A stretch of 9,762 bases of DNA, from positions 1 to 9,762 of the forward strand of contig JAJYLM010000074.1 in NCBI GenBank assembly GCA_021787655.1, written 5' to 3'. Below the pieces are notes generated by a model. It saw nothing but the letters and a program-made list of their open reading frames with translations. It was not told where the DNA came from and did not search any database. A program made the translations under genes and the position numbers. The DNA comes from a bacterium (GTDB taxonomy: Bacteria; JAMCPX01). This document shows, piece by piece, positions 1 to 6,975 of the stretch. Every line of letters starts with the position of its first letter. The stretch's first letter is position 1.

Positions 1-209
1 CCGGCGATATCAAACCACGCAGCAGAGGTCAATGAAGGCGCATGGTCGACCAGTTCAAGAAAGAGCTGTTTCACGGAGGGAGGGTACGGGCTGGAACCCG
101 ACCACAGGAGGCGGATAGAATGGCTGCCGGTGCTTGACCCGCCGAATTCAACAACAGCTATGTCAACCCCGTCTGCCGATGTTCCTGAATTGATGCCAAT
201 GCCGATCAT
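1..209 (-). CDS. anmK: Anhydro-N-acetylmuramic acid kinase, N-terminal part (cut by window edge)
   Basis: Only the first 69 residues are in the window and the frame runs open off the left edge. The start reads MIGIGINSGTSADGVDIAVV, which matches the N-terminal nucleotide-binding signature of AnmK (G-x-x-SGTS-x-DG-x-D) of the ASKHA kinase fold. AnmK is a cytoplasmic enzyme that opens and phosphorylates 1,6-anhydro-MurNAc to MurNAc-6-phosphate, so that recovered peptidoglycan sugar re-enters metabolism. The ATG at 209 is chosen because AAGGA lies 7 bases upstream (221-217) and because family members begin a few residues before this signature. The frame stays open upstream back to the nadA stop, but that stretch has no better start. 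It lies 72 bases after nadA and is probably co-transcribed with it. One oddity is Asn8, where the common form of the motif has Met (GxMSGTS). The family call is firm; the rest of the protein is not visible. Confidence 0.88.
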   Translation of the reverse strand, partial: MIGIGINSGTSADGVDIAVVEFGGSSTGSHSIRLLWSGSSPYPPSVKQLFLELVDHAPSLTSAAWFDIA

Positions 210-216
210 CTGTCCG

Positions 217-226
217 TCCTTCTCCT
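217..226 (-). promoter_or_regulatory. Ribosome binding site of anmK
   Basis: On the minus strand the purine-rich run AGGAGAAGGA precedes the ATG at 209. AAGGA (221-217) is 7 bases from the start and AGGAG (226-222) is 12 bases away. It favours the ATG at 209 over upstream GTG or CTG codons in the same open frame. Confidence 0.6.
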
Positions 227-281
227 CACCCGGCAGCAGGCCCGTTCTCCTGATGCCGGAACGATTGCACACAACCGGCCA

Positions 282-1208
282 TCACCCGGAGAGTGCGGCC
301 GCTCCCATTTCGATCATCCGTTCGAGGGGAAGCCTCGCTTTTTCGATGATTGCCGGCGGGAGCTTGATCTCCTCCTGGTTCTTTTCAAGGGCCAGAAGGA
401 CGTCCTCAAGCCGCGTCCGTTTCATATTAGGACAAATAAACCCATAGGATGCAAGATGAAACTCTTTTCCGGGACTGTTTTTTCTGAGCTGGTACAGAAT
501 GCCCTCTTCCGTGCCGATGATGAACCTGCGGTGAGGATCCTCCTGCGTAAATTTGATGATGCCCGACGTCGACGTCACCTTGTCCGCGAGTGCAACGACC
601 TCAGGCCGGCATTCCGGGTGGCATACAAACGGCGCATCGGGATATTGTTCCTTGAGGCGCTGTACCTCCGCGGGATAGACATGGTGGTGGGTGGGACAAT
701 AACCGTCCCAGATAATCATCTCCTTATCAACGAACTTCCTGACGTAGCTGCCAAGGTTCTTGTCCGGTATGAAGATCACCTTCCTGGCAGGGACTGCCCG
801 GACAATGCTGACGGCATTGGATGACGTACAGCAGACATCCGACAGGGCCTTGACATCCGCATTGGTATTCACATAGCTCACGACGGAGGCGTCCGGGTAT
901 TGTGCCCGGAGTTGTTCCACCTGCTGGGCCGTGATCATGTCGGCCATGGGGCAGCCTGCACGCGGGTTCGGCAGGAGGACCGTCTTGCCGGGTGAAAGAA
1001 TCTTCGCACTTTCTGCCATGAACCGCACACCGCAGAACACGATAGTATCTGCCTGCGTCTTTGATGCCTTGACGCTCAGTTCGTATGAGTCACCGGTGAG
1101 ATCAGCAATCTCCTGTATCTCGGCCCGTTGATAGTTATGGGCAAGCAAAAGTGCGTTTTTTTCTTTCAGCAGCCTGCGTATCCGGTCCTGAAGTTCCCTG
1201 TATGCCAT
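282..1208 (-). CDS. nadA: Quinolinate synthase NadA
   Basis: NadA condenses iminoaspartate (from NadB) with dihydroxyacetone phosphate to give quinolinate, the precursor of NAD, using a [4Fe-4S] cluster in the cytoplasm. The 308-residue protein matches the compact form of the family (about 300 residues) rather than the longer enterobacterial one. Visible signatures are LLAHNYQ (21-27), AGCPMAD (84-90), SYVNTNA (111-117), WDGYCPTHH (167-175), CHPEC (196-200) and FICPNMK (258-264). By comparison with characterised NadA, the three cluster ligands should be Cys86, Cys171 and Cys259. Tyr112, Asn114, His197 and Glu199 fall at known substrate-site positions, so the enzyme looks intact. There is no Shine-Dalgarno sequence before the ATG at 1208, but a promoter-like element lies immediately upstream. 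nadB and nadC are not in the window; anmK follows. Confidence 0.97.
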   Translation of the reverse strand: MAYRELQDRIRRLLKEKNALLLAHNYQRAEIQEIADLTGDSYELSVKASKTQADTIVFCGVRFMAESAKILSPGKTVLLPNPRAGCPMADMITAQQVEQLRAQYPDASVVSYVNTNADVKALSDVCCTSSNAVSIVRAVPARKVIFIPDKNLGSYVRKFVDKEMIIWDGYCPTHHHVYPAEVQRLKEQYPDAPFVCHPECRPEVVALADKVTSTSGIIKFTQEDPHRRFIIGTEEGILYQLRKNSPGKEFHLASYGFICPNMKRTRLEDVLLALEKNQEEIKLPPAIIEKARLPLERMIEMGAAALSG

Positions 1209-1422
1209 AGTATAATTAGTTTAAGCACCCGCTGAGAAAATGTAAACCCCGGGTGAGCGGACTCCTGCGGCGGATCTCCTCCCAAAACGGACACACCGTT
1301 GACGTATGCCCCTGGCTGAGGCGTGGTTGAAACCGCGCTCTTTCTGCAAAGAACTGATCGGATGATTCATATTCCCGCCCTGTCCGAAAACATTCACACG
1401 GGACAACCAGCTCCGAAATGGA
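1209..1422. other. Intergenic region between the MATE exporter gene and nadA
   Basis: This is the longest gene-free gap in the window (214 bases). Its nadA-proximal end carries the promoter candidate and inverted repeat described separately. Elsewhere I see only weak inverted repeats, such as an imperfect GCGCGG/CCACGC stem near 1320-1340. None is followed by a T-run on the minus strand, so no clear terminator ends the MATE transcript. A TTG-started 71-codon frame crosses the gap (1436-1221), but its composition and lack of recognisable motifs argue against a gene. Confidence 0.6.
1218..1246 (-). promoter_or_regulatory. Candidate promoter of nadA, possibly giving a leaderless mRNA
   Basis: On the minus strand TTTACA (1246-1241) is followed after 17 bases by TAAACT (1223-1218). 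These match the sigma-70 consensus at 5 of 6 and 4 of 6 positions with ideal spacing. Transcription would start near 1211, about 2 bases before the ATG at 1208, which fits the missing ribosome binding site. The inverted repeat CACCCG (1255-1250) and CGGGTG (1231-1226), separated by 18 bases, straddles the -35 box and could be an operator. The promoter is predicted by eye only. Confidence 0.45.
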
Positions 1423-2757
1423 TCAAATCTTGACAAGTTTCCACTTTCCCCGCCGGAGCCCGATCAGCATCATCATGCTCAGCAGGAACACATAAATGTC
1501 CGCAGACATCCATAAACCGACGATATGCAGTCCTGCAACGACACCGAGCACATACGAGAGTGGTACGAAGACCAGCCAGTGGAGAGAGACATCGACCATC
1601 ATGACATACTTGGTATACCCGGCACCGAACAACGCCTGGCTGGATATGATGCCGATCGCTTCGAACACCATGGAAAGGCTGAATATAATCAATGCCTTTG
1701 AACCTTCCGTGATCACAGCGTTCGTATCGGTGAACAACCGCAGAACGTCCTGCGGAAAAGCGATAAAGACGAGGGCAAGGACAGAGATGATCACTGTCCC
1801 CAGCTTGATTGCACTGTACGCATACTTCTCCGCCTGATCCGGGCTGCCCGCACCGAGGTTCTGTCCTACCATGGTGGCCGCGGCAGTCCCGAACCCGAGC
1901 AAGGGCAGAAACGTGAGGGACGCGAGCTGCGTGAGGATCGTCGTGGCTGCCTGCGTAACGACGTTGATCTTGCCGGATATGACAATGAATGCCTCAAATC
2001 CAAGCGTCGTCAGCACTGCTGCAATCGAGGCAGGATAACTGATCGCGACGATCTCCCTGACGAGCCTGAAATTGACCTTCCAGGTCTTATAGATGCCGAA
2101 CGTACGGTACCTGCGCGAGAAACTGTAGAGGACGATCGAAGCTGCACCGACGAACGAACTGACGGTCGCTGATATGCCCGCACCCTCCACACCGAGACGG
2201 GAAAATCCAAGATGCCCGAGGATCAATCCATAGGAGAGAACCACGTTGACGATGTTCATGATAATCTCGACGTACATAAAAACCCATGTCTTTCCCAGAG
2301 CGTCGAAGAATGCCTTGTACACGATAATGACCAGGAACGGCAATAGTCCGATGAACCTGAATTTGATGAACTGTGCGCCTTCAAGAGCGACGGTCCTGTT
2401 GCGGGTGAGCAGTGCAAACAGGGGGCTCGAGATCATATAACCGATGACGGCCATCACGATCCCGAGAACGACGGCCATCGCAATACCGACGAACAGGACC
2501 TCTCCTGCCTTCCCGTATTCCTTCTCACCGAACCTGCGTGTGACCAGGCTGAGGATGCCCACCGATATCGCATTCAGTGCACCGCCGAACACCCAGAGTG
2601 TTATGATGCCGACACCGAGTGCCGCAAGCGCGGTCTTGGAATCCACACCGAGCCTGCCAACCATCGCGACGTCAAAGAGATTGATGAATGTCTGGGTAAG
2701 CATGCCGATCATAACCGGGACGGCAAGCCGCGTCACTGCTGCATACATGTTTTTCAA
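1423..2757 (-). CDS. MATE-family multidrug/toxin efflux transporter
   Basis: MATE proteins are inner-membrane antiporters that export organic cations, drugs or envelope metabolites using a sodium or proton gradient. This 444-residue protein has the family's usual length and about 12 hydrophobic segments in two homologous halves. Family marks include the TM1 region with a conserved acid (INLFDVAMVGRLG, Asp29), the ALAALGVG stretch (45-51), NVVLSYGLILG followed by LGVEGAGIS (171-196), and GTAAATMVGQNLGAG (290-304), a hallmark of the second half. The start is TTG at 2757, overlapping the TGA of the upstream gene as TTGA. AGGAG (2772-2768) sits 10 bases before TTG but 19 before the next ATG (2748), which favours TTG. 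The overlap implies translational coupling to the outer-membrane protein gene. The substrate cannot be read from the sequence. The subfamily (NorM- or DinF-like) is uncertain. Confidence 0.93.
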   Translation of the reverse strand: MKNMYAAVTRLAVPVMIGMLTQTFINLFDVAMVGRLGVDSKTALAALGVGIITLWVFGGALNAISVGILSLVTRRFGEKEYGKAGEVLFVGIAMAVVLGIVMAVIGYMISSPLFALLTRNRTVALEGAQFIKFRFIGLLPFLVIIVYKAFFDALGKTWVFMYVEIIMNIVNVVLSYGLILGHLGFSRLGVEGAGISATVSSFVGAASIVLYSFSRRYRTFGIYKTWKVNFRLVREIVAISYPASIAAVLTTLGFEAFIVISGKINVVTQAATTILTQLASLTFLPLLGFGTAAATMVGQNLGAGSPDQAEKYAYSAIKLGTVIISVLALVFIAFPQDVLRLFTDTNAVITEGSKALIIFSLSMVFEAIGIISSQALFGAGYTKYVMMVDVSLHWLVFVPLSYVLGVVAGLHIVGLWMSADIYVFLLSMMMLIGLRRGKWKLVKI

Positions 2758-5597
2758 GGAATAATTTCTCCTATCAGGAAGTAGAATGATGATGCTGGAT
2801 ATATGTTGTAGGCATAAGCATACCCTAAAGTAAACCGAAACGGGAAAAGATACCCGATGTAGGTATCGAGGTTCAATTCCACGCCGGTCGAGGTCAGCGA
2901 CGCACGGGTAGTACCCGCCACATCAACGAACGGAAAAAGGGATACCTTGTCGAGGTACACCGGGAGGGTGCCGATTCCCCGGTCGATGACCCCGAGCGGA
3001 TACCGGTACTCGAGGGTTGCAGCAAATGCCCGGGTGCCGGTCAGTGTCCCTGCAGGGTACCCCCGTGCCGGGACACTGGTATAATCCGGGGCGGTATAAA
3101 ACGGCTGGACCCCGCCGATGGAGAACAGCGCGTCGTTTCTGGAAGCGCCGCCGGTAAATCCATAAATACCCTTTGCATAAATGACATGGTTGACACCAAA
3201 GCCCGGCAGGTATGCCTTGATCATGGAGTACGACTGAGACAGATCCCTGTCGCTGCCGAGCACTGAAAGATCCCGCTCAAAGTTTGTCACGAAAGAGACG
3301 CCGTCCTCTTTGCTGACCGACGTGTTGAACATCGATGTTGTATCAAGGGTGTAATTGAGGGTCAGACCGCTCAGCGTGCCGCTGAAGGGTGGATTCACGA
3401 CAAAGGACGGGAGGCGGCTGAGGGATTCCCGGTACGTATACGCGTACCCGGCACCTGCCGTCTGCCTGTACCGGACATGGTTGAAGGGGTACGTTACGTT
3501 GACTGCTATGGCGCTGTCCTGCTGGAGATAGGAATGACTCGTGCCCGAGACAGGATCCTTGTACGTTGCTGCAATGAATGGCGTGACCTCACCCGCAACC
3601 CCTATGTCCGGTGTGAAGGACGTGTTGTCATAGGTTGCGGAAAACCCCGGCCGCAGCCGGTTTCCCGAGTACCCCGTGTAACCGGCCTGAATAGTATACT
3701 GGTTATGCCCGAGCAGATCGGAACCTGCGGTAGAGACGCCCAGTGAATACGTATCGCTTGCCGAAGAGATCGCCGGCAGCCACCAGGTCGGCACCAGCGT
3801 GGAGAAGGGCGAGTACGGCTTTTCGGCTGTCCTGACATGCGGGTAACGGTTGAGCTGTTCCACGGTGAAATCGTGTGCCGGCTGTACCCGCCTGAAGGTG
3901 GACGGAGAGAACGGCATCGTGGAGATGTCAAAGCCAGCGTCATCGTACTGGGTAAAAGCGATGGTCCGGTTGTCGGGAGATACCTGGGCCTCATAGGCGC
4001 CGCTCATAACGTTGGTCACCTGGTACAGTGTCGCGTCCGTAAGTGAAAACGCGTAGAGGTTTGCCCTGCCGGTCATGTCCGAAGAAAACAGCACATACCG
4101 GTCATCCCGTGACCACGACGGAAACAGGTTCAGATGATTGCCGGAAACAACCGTGGTAAGGTCCTGTCCCCCGCGCCCGAGAATCCGTATAGCTGAACCA
4201 CCGGTGTCGTCCTTGACGGTGACCGCGATATCCCTCCCGTCCCACGACCACCGCGGATCAAGGAATTGCCCGGTTCCGTGCAACTGTGCGATCGTCGTTA
4301 TAAAACCGGGGTCAGCCCGGTGATAGACCATGAGGGACGATACGGAGGACGTATTTGAAACAAAAACGACCTCCGAGCAATCCGGAGACGCATCAGCTCC
4401 GTGGACACGCACCCCGGAGGTAAGTTTCCTGACCCTCCGTGTCCTGGTATCGAGCTCGTACAGATCGTTGTACAGATAAAAATTCCGGTAGAACTCCTCC
4501 TGGGAGAAAAAGAAACGGCCGTCGCACACAGATCCTGTATACCCGCTGTTTCTTCTCGCGACCCAGGAAGTATGCCCGGTATCAGGGTCGACTGAAAATA
4601 TTCCCATCTGGGTCTTGCCGCTGTAGGATGTGTAGTAAATCGTCCTTCCGGTGTCGCTCCAGACCGGACCACGGGTATAAGCGCCGCTGTGCGTCACCCT
4701 GTGCGATACCGTTTTCCACGACAACATCAGTGAAACGGCGGAAAGCAATGCCTGCTTCCTGATGCTGTCATACCACTGCTTCCAGAGCCCGGTAAAGGTG
4801 TTGTCCCCGAACCCGATCCGGGCTGCCCTGTTGAGGAACAGCGGAAGGTACGTGTATTCACGGGAATAATCGGCGAGGGCCGCGGCTGAATACCGGCCCG
4901 CGAGATACTGCATGAATTTGCCGCCGTAGATGTACGGGTATTCTCCGAAGGGCCACACACTCGGCGTACCGTCCCCCTTGTCGATGGGCGGCAAATCGTT
5001 GTGGAGTGCCTGCATCCTGAGGACCATGTTGTAATAACTCCCGTTGTCTCTGCCCGCGGACGTGAGCGTCGATTCGTTGTAAACAGCGTACCCCTCGATG
5101 ATCCAGTCCGGCTCCACTTGATTTACGAAGAGTATTCTTCCGAAGACATCGTTCAAAAAGCCGAAGAATCCCCGCGCCTGATCGAGGTGCAGAATGTGCG
5201 TATACTCGTGCGTAAAGATCATCTGCAGCCAGTCGTCGTAATTGATGATGCTGTCGTAGGCATCGGGCGGAATGGCAAATATCACGATGTTGTCGTAGTA
5301 GGAGGGCGTGGTCTCGGCATTGGCGGAATCCGTTGCATTGGAGATCAGCAGATACGTTTTCCTCGACGGGGTCCAGCCCATGCGCCTGGTCATGATCGGA
5401 TAATAATATTCGGCCATATCGATCAGCCTCTGTGCGAGCCGCAGGTCGTGCTCCGGAAAGGTAATTGAAAAGTGCGGTGACTCGATGGTTCTCCACACTT
5501 CGCCCGGAGGTGCATTTCTGAAATCCTGTGTCCGGCCCGTCCCCGCGACAAGGCATTGAAGCAGCACGATCCCGGCAATAATGAACAACACTCTCAT
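2754..5597 (-). CDS. Secreted protein: zinc-metallopeptidase-like domain, TolB-like beta-propeller and Omp85-like outer-membrane barrel
   Basis: The 947-residue protein begins with a hydrophobic signal peptide (about 1-24). Cys15 does not sit in a lipobox, so signal peptidase I is likelier than lipoprotein export. Residues about 35-290 resemble gluzincin (peptidase MA-like) domains: HEYTH at 130-134 is the HExxH zinc motif and Glu169 in WIIEGYAVY is the probable third ligand. Residues about 300-570 hold at least five PD40/WD40-like repeats, each near a WS-x-DG-R or SPD-R turn (around 313, 403, 450, 494 and 539), as in TolB. Cys358 and Cys407 are the only cysteines of the mature protein and could pair. 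From about 600 the sequence alternates aromatic and polar residues as in a beta-barrel. ARGYPAG (844-850) followed by TLEYRYPL and FVDVAG recalls the RGF/RGY loop of Omp85/BamA proteins. No POTRA domains are visible. The C-terminus ends in IIP rather than an aromatic residue. The function is unknown; surface proteolysis or outer-membrane assembly or transport are possibilities. It is coupled to the MATE gene by a 4-base overlap. Confidence 0.85.
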   Translation of the reverse strand: MRVLFIIAGIVLLQCLVAGTGRTQDFRNAPPGEVWRTIESPHFSITFPEHDLRLAQRLIDMAEYYYPIMTRRMGWTPSRKTYLLISNATDSANAETTPSYYDNIVIFAIPPDAYDSIINYDDWLQMIFTHEYTHILHLDQARGFFGFLNDVFGRILFVNQVEPDWIIEGYAVYNESTLTSAGRDNGSYYNMVLRMQALHNDLPPIDKGDGTPSVWPFGEYPYIYGGKFMQYLAGRYSAAALADYSREYTYLPLFLNRAARIGFGDNTFTGLWKQWYDSIRKQALLSAVSLMLSWKTVSHRVTHSGAYTRGPVWSDTGRTIYYTSYSGKTQMGIFSVDPDTGHTSWVARRNSGYTGSVCDGRFFFSQEEFYRNFYLYNDLYELDTRTRRVRKLTSGVRVHGADASPDCSEVVFVSNTSSVSSLMVYHRADPGFITTIAQLHGTGQFLDPRWSWDGRDIAVTVKDDTGGSAIRILGRGGQDLTTVVSGNHLNLFPSWSRDDRYVLFSSDMTGRANLYAFSLTDATLYQVTNVMSGAYEAQVSPDNRTIAFTQYDDAGFDISTMPFSPSTFRRVQPAHDFTVEQLNRYPHVRTAEKPYSPFSTLVPTWWLPAISSASDTYSLGVSTAGSDLLGHNQYTIQAGYTGYSGNRLRPGFSATYDNTSFTPDIGVAGEVTPFIAATYKDPVSGTSHSYLQQDSAIAVNVTYPFNHVRYRQTAGAGYAYTYRESLSRLPSFVVNPPFSGTLSGLTLNYTLDTTSMFNTSVSKEDGVSFVTNFERDLSVLGSDRDLSQSYSMIKAYLPGFGVNHVIYAKGIYGFTGGASRNDALFSIGGVQPFYTAPDYTSVPARGYPAGTLTGTRAFAATLEYRYPLGVIDRGIGTLPVYLDKVSLFPFVDVAGTTRASLTSTGVELNLDTYIGYLFPFRFTLGYAYAYNIYPASSFYFLIGEIIP
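2768..2772 (-). promoter_or_regulatory. Ribosome binding site of the MATE gene, inside the upstream coding sequence
   Basis: AGGAG on the minus strand lies within the last codons of the upstream gene, 10 bases before the TTG at 2757. It decides between TTG 2757 and ATG 2748; the latter would be 19 bases away, too far for normal initiation. Confidence 0.5.
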
Positions 5598-5606
5598 AGC
5601 ACTCGA

Positions 5607-5634
5607 AGATTACACAAAGAGCCGGAACTGACAA
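5607..5634 (-). promoter_or_regulatory. Candidate promoter of the barrel-protein gene
   Basis: On the minus strand TTGTCA (5634-5629, 5 of 6 matches to TTGACA) is followed after 16 bases by TAATCT (5612-5607, a TAnnnT form). The -10 ends 9 bases before the ATG at 5597, so the leader would be about 2 bases. Only a weak GAG lies near the ATG. TTGTCA occurs twice in tandem (5640-5629). The element sits just downstream of the hairpin at 5651-5679, where a new transcript would be expected. The match is moderate. Confidence 0.35.
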
Positions 5635-5650
5635 TGACAACGATCACACC

Positions 5651-5679
5651 GTTCCGGAAGGAGTGCTTCCCTCCGGAAC
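5651..5679 (-). terminator. Strong hairpin after the DUF1015 gene, without a U-run
   Basis: The 29-base sequence folds into a 12-pair stem (11 Watson-Crick pairs plus one G-U on the minus-strand RNA) closing a 5-base AGCAC loop, with GTTCCGGA and TCCGGAAC at the ends. It starts 15 bases after the TGA of the DUF1015 gene, the usual place for a terminator. No T-run follows on either strand. It could be a terminator of the weak-tail type, a 3'-end stabilising structure or a protein-binding palindrome. Confidence 0.5.
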
Positions 5680-5694
5680 AATCTGAAGCCGGTT

Positions 5695-6975
5695 TCAGGA
5701 CTTGAACAGATGAAAGACGAGGCCCGAAAGAAGCTTCGGATAGAAGAACGTCGTTTTCTGGGGCATGTTCAGGGAATTCAGGGCGACGGCCTTCACGTCG
5801 TTTGCAGACGGCGCATTCAAAATAAAAGCAGCATCTCCGGGCTTCATGCCGGCGAGCCCGCTGTCGATCTCGTGAAAGTACGACAGCCTCCCCCCCGTTG
5901 AAAACGTCTGCTCCGGTATGTTCAGAACACCCTCGAGTATTTCCTTGTTCAGGATATACACGTCGAGTGATTTTAATGCTTCGTGCGTCGGGTCGTTCAC
6001 CAGCCTGCCGGGCCGGTAGTTGTGCAGAATGTACAGGTTGTTACTCCCGTAGAACTTGCACCCGCATGCCTTGTTGTAACCTTGTATTGCCTGTACCCAA
6101 CCGTCGACAGCGGCTTTGTCCGCCGTACTGCCGAACAACGTGACCTCGAAGAGGGGTTTGAGCTTTCCAAGAAACTCCTGCTCCGTAAACGGGATGTCAT
6201 GGACGACTCTGTGTGTCGGCAGGATCACCAGTCCGTTATCACTGATATTGGTAAAATATGCGAGCACGTAATTGTAGCTTGCCTGCTCATCCCTGCCGTG
6301 CAGTGAAACCATATAATCGCGGTACCGGATTGCGGTTTCGTAGCGGTGATGGCCGTCAGCAATATACACCCGCTGGTTCGCAAGTAATTTTTTTACTGTC
6401 GTGATGATCTTTTCGTCCGTGATCCGGTAGAAGAAATGCTCTTCGTCGCCTTCCTGGAGGTGCGCAATCAGGGTATGGATTGAAGGGGTAATGGTGATGC
6501 ATTCGATACACCGCTTCTCGTCATCGTACAGGACAAAAATGGGGGACATATTTCCTTCGCACGCCTTCATGAGCTCGAACCGGTCCTGCTTCGGTTTTGA
6601 AAGCGTCTTCTCATGGGTATAGATCTCGCTTTCCAGCCTCATCAATGTTACAAAGCCGTGGCGTTCATACATGGTCCCGTTGATTTTGAATTTCTGGATG
6701 TACAGGTAGATGGAGGGACGCTCATCCTTGATCAGGACTTCCGACTGCAGCCATTCGTCGATAAACTTGCGTGCCCGGGTATACCGGTTGTTCTTTTCAT
6801 TATCGTCCTCGTGCTGCTTCCCGAGTATCAGGCGTATCACGTTGTAGGGATGCTTCTTGTACAGCATCTCCTGCTGCGTCTCGTTGATAACATCGTACGG
6901 CGGCGCAACGACCATGGAAATATCAGCCTTTGTACTGTTGTACCGTGTCCCTTTAAATGGTTTTATCTCTGTCAT
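5695..6975 (-). CDS. DUF1015 family protein of unknown function
   Basis: The 426-residue protein has the full length typical of DUF1015 (COG4198). Conserved blocks are visible in order: VAPPYDVI (23-30), HEKTLSKPKQDRFELMKA (121-138) with GNMSPIF (141-147), YIADGHHRYETA (204-215), THRVVH (254-259) and the C-terminal NMPQKTTFFYPKLLSGLVFH (403-422). No signal peptide or membrane helix is seen, so it should be cytoplasmic. The biochemical role of the family is not established as far as I know. The DGHHR block, with paired histidines and an arginine, looks like a ligand-binding or catalytic motif and recalls motifs in ParB/sulfiredoxin-like small-molecule kinases; that resemblance is inference. 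The ATG at 6975 lies inside the 3' end of tsaC (23-base overlap) and has AAAGG 7 bases upstream (6987-6983), so translation is probably coupled. A strong hairpin follows the stop. Confidence 0.9.
   Translation of the reverse strand: MTEIKPFKGTRYNSTKADISMVVAPPYDVINETQQEMLYKKHPYNVIRLILGKQHEDDNEKNNRYTRARKFIDEWLQSEVLIKDERPSIYLYIQKFKINGTMYERHGFVTLMRLESEIYTHEKTLSKPKQDRFELMKACEGNMSPIFVLYDDEKRCIECITITPSIHTLIAHLQEGDEEHFFYRITDEKIITTVKKLLANQRVYIADGHHRYETAIRYRDYMVSLHGRDEQASYNYVLAYFTNISDNGLVILPTHRVVHDIPFTEQEFLGKLKPLFEVTLFGSTADKAAVDGWVQAIQGYNKACGCKFYGSNNLYILHNYRPGRLVNDPTHEALKSLDVYILNKEILEGVLNIPEQTFSTGGRLSYFHEIDSGLAGMKPGDAAFILNAPSANDVKAVALNSLNMPQKTTFFYPKLLSGLVFHLFKS

Noticed and set aside
224..285. A 17-codon frame starting at the ATG that overlaps the nadA stop (TGATGG)
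   Set aside because: It is very short, lacks a ribosome binding site and ends just before the anmK Shine-Dalgarno region. There is nothing to suggest a real leader peptide.
1209..1422. A NAD-sensing riboswitch upstream of nadA
   Set aside because: I could not find a convincing conserved paired structure, and the best promoter leaves almost no leader RNA. A covariance-model scan of the gap would decide.
1221..1436. A TTG-started 71-codon minus-strand frame across the gap between the MATE gene and nadA
   Set aside because: It overlaps the MATE stop, has no Shine-Dalgarno sequence, is rich in Arg, Ser and Gly as random frames in this sequence are, and shows no motif or helix. The nadA promoter candidate also begins just inside its 3' end.
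5001..5468. A 155-codon plus-strand frame opposite the barrel-protein gene
   Set aside because: It is an antisense shadow of the peptidase-like domain, and no other plus-strand gene exists in the window.
2754..5597. Calling the large gene tolB or bamA
   Set aside because: It has TolB-like repeats and an Omp85-like barrel, but also a peptidase-like domain, no POTRA domains and about twice the length of TolB, so neither symbol is warranted.
4858..5640. A 260-codon minus-strand frame antiphase to the barrel-protein gene
   Set aside because: The main frame carries a signal peptide, the HEYTH motif and repeats over the same bases. The alternative is rich in Arg, His and Cys with no recognisable domain, as expected of a shadow frame.
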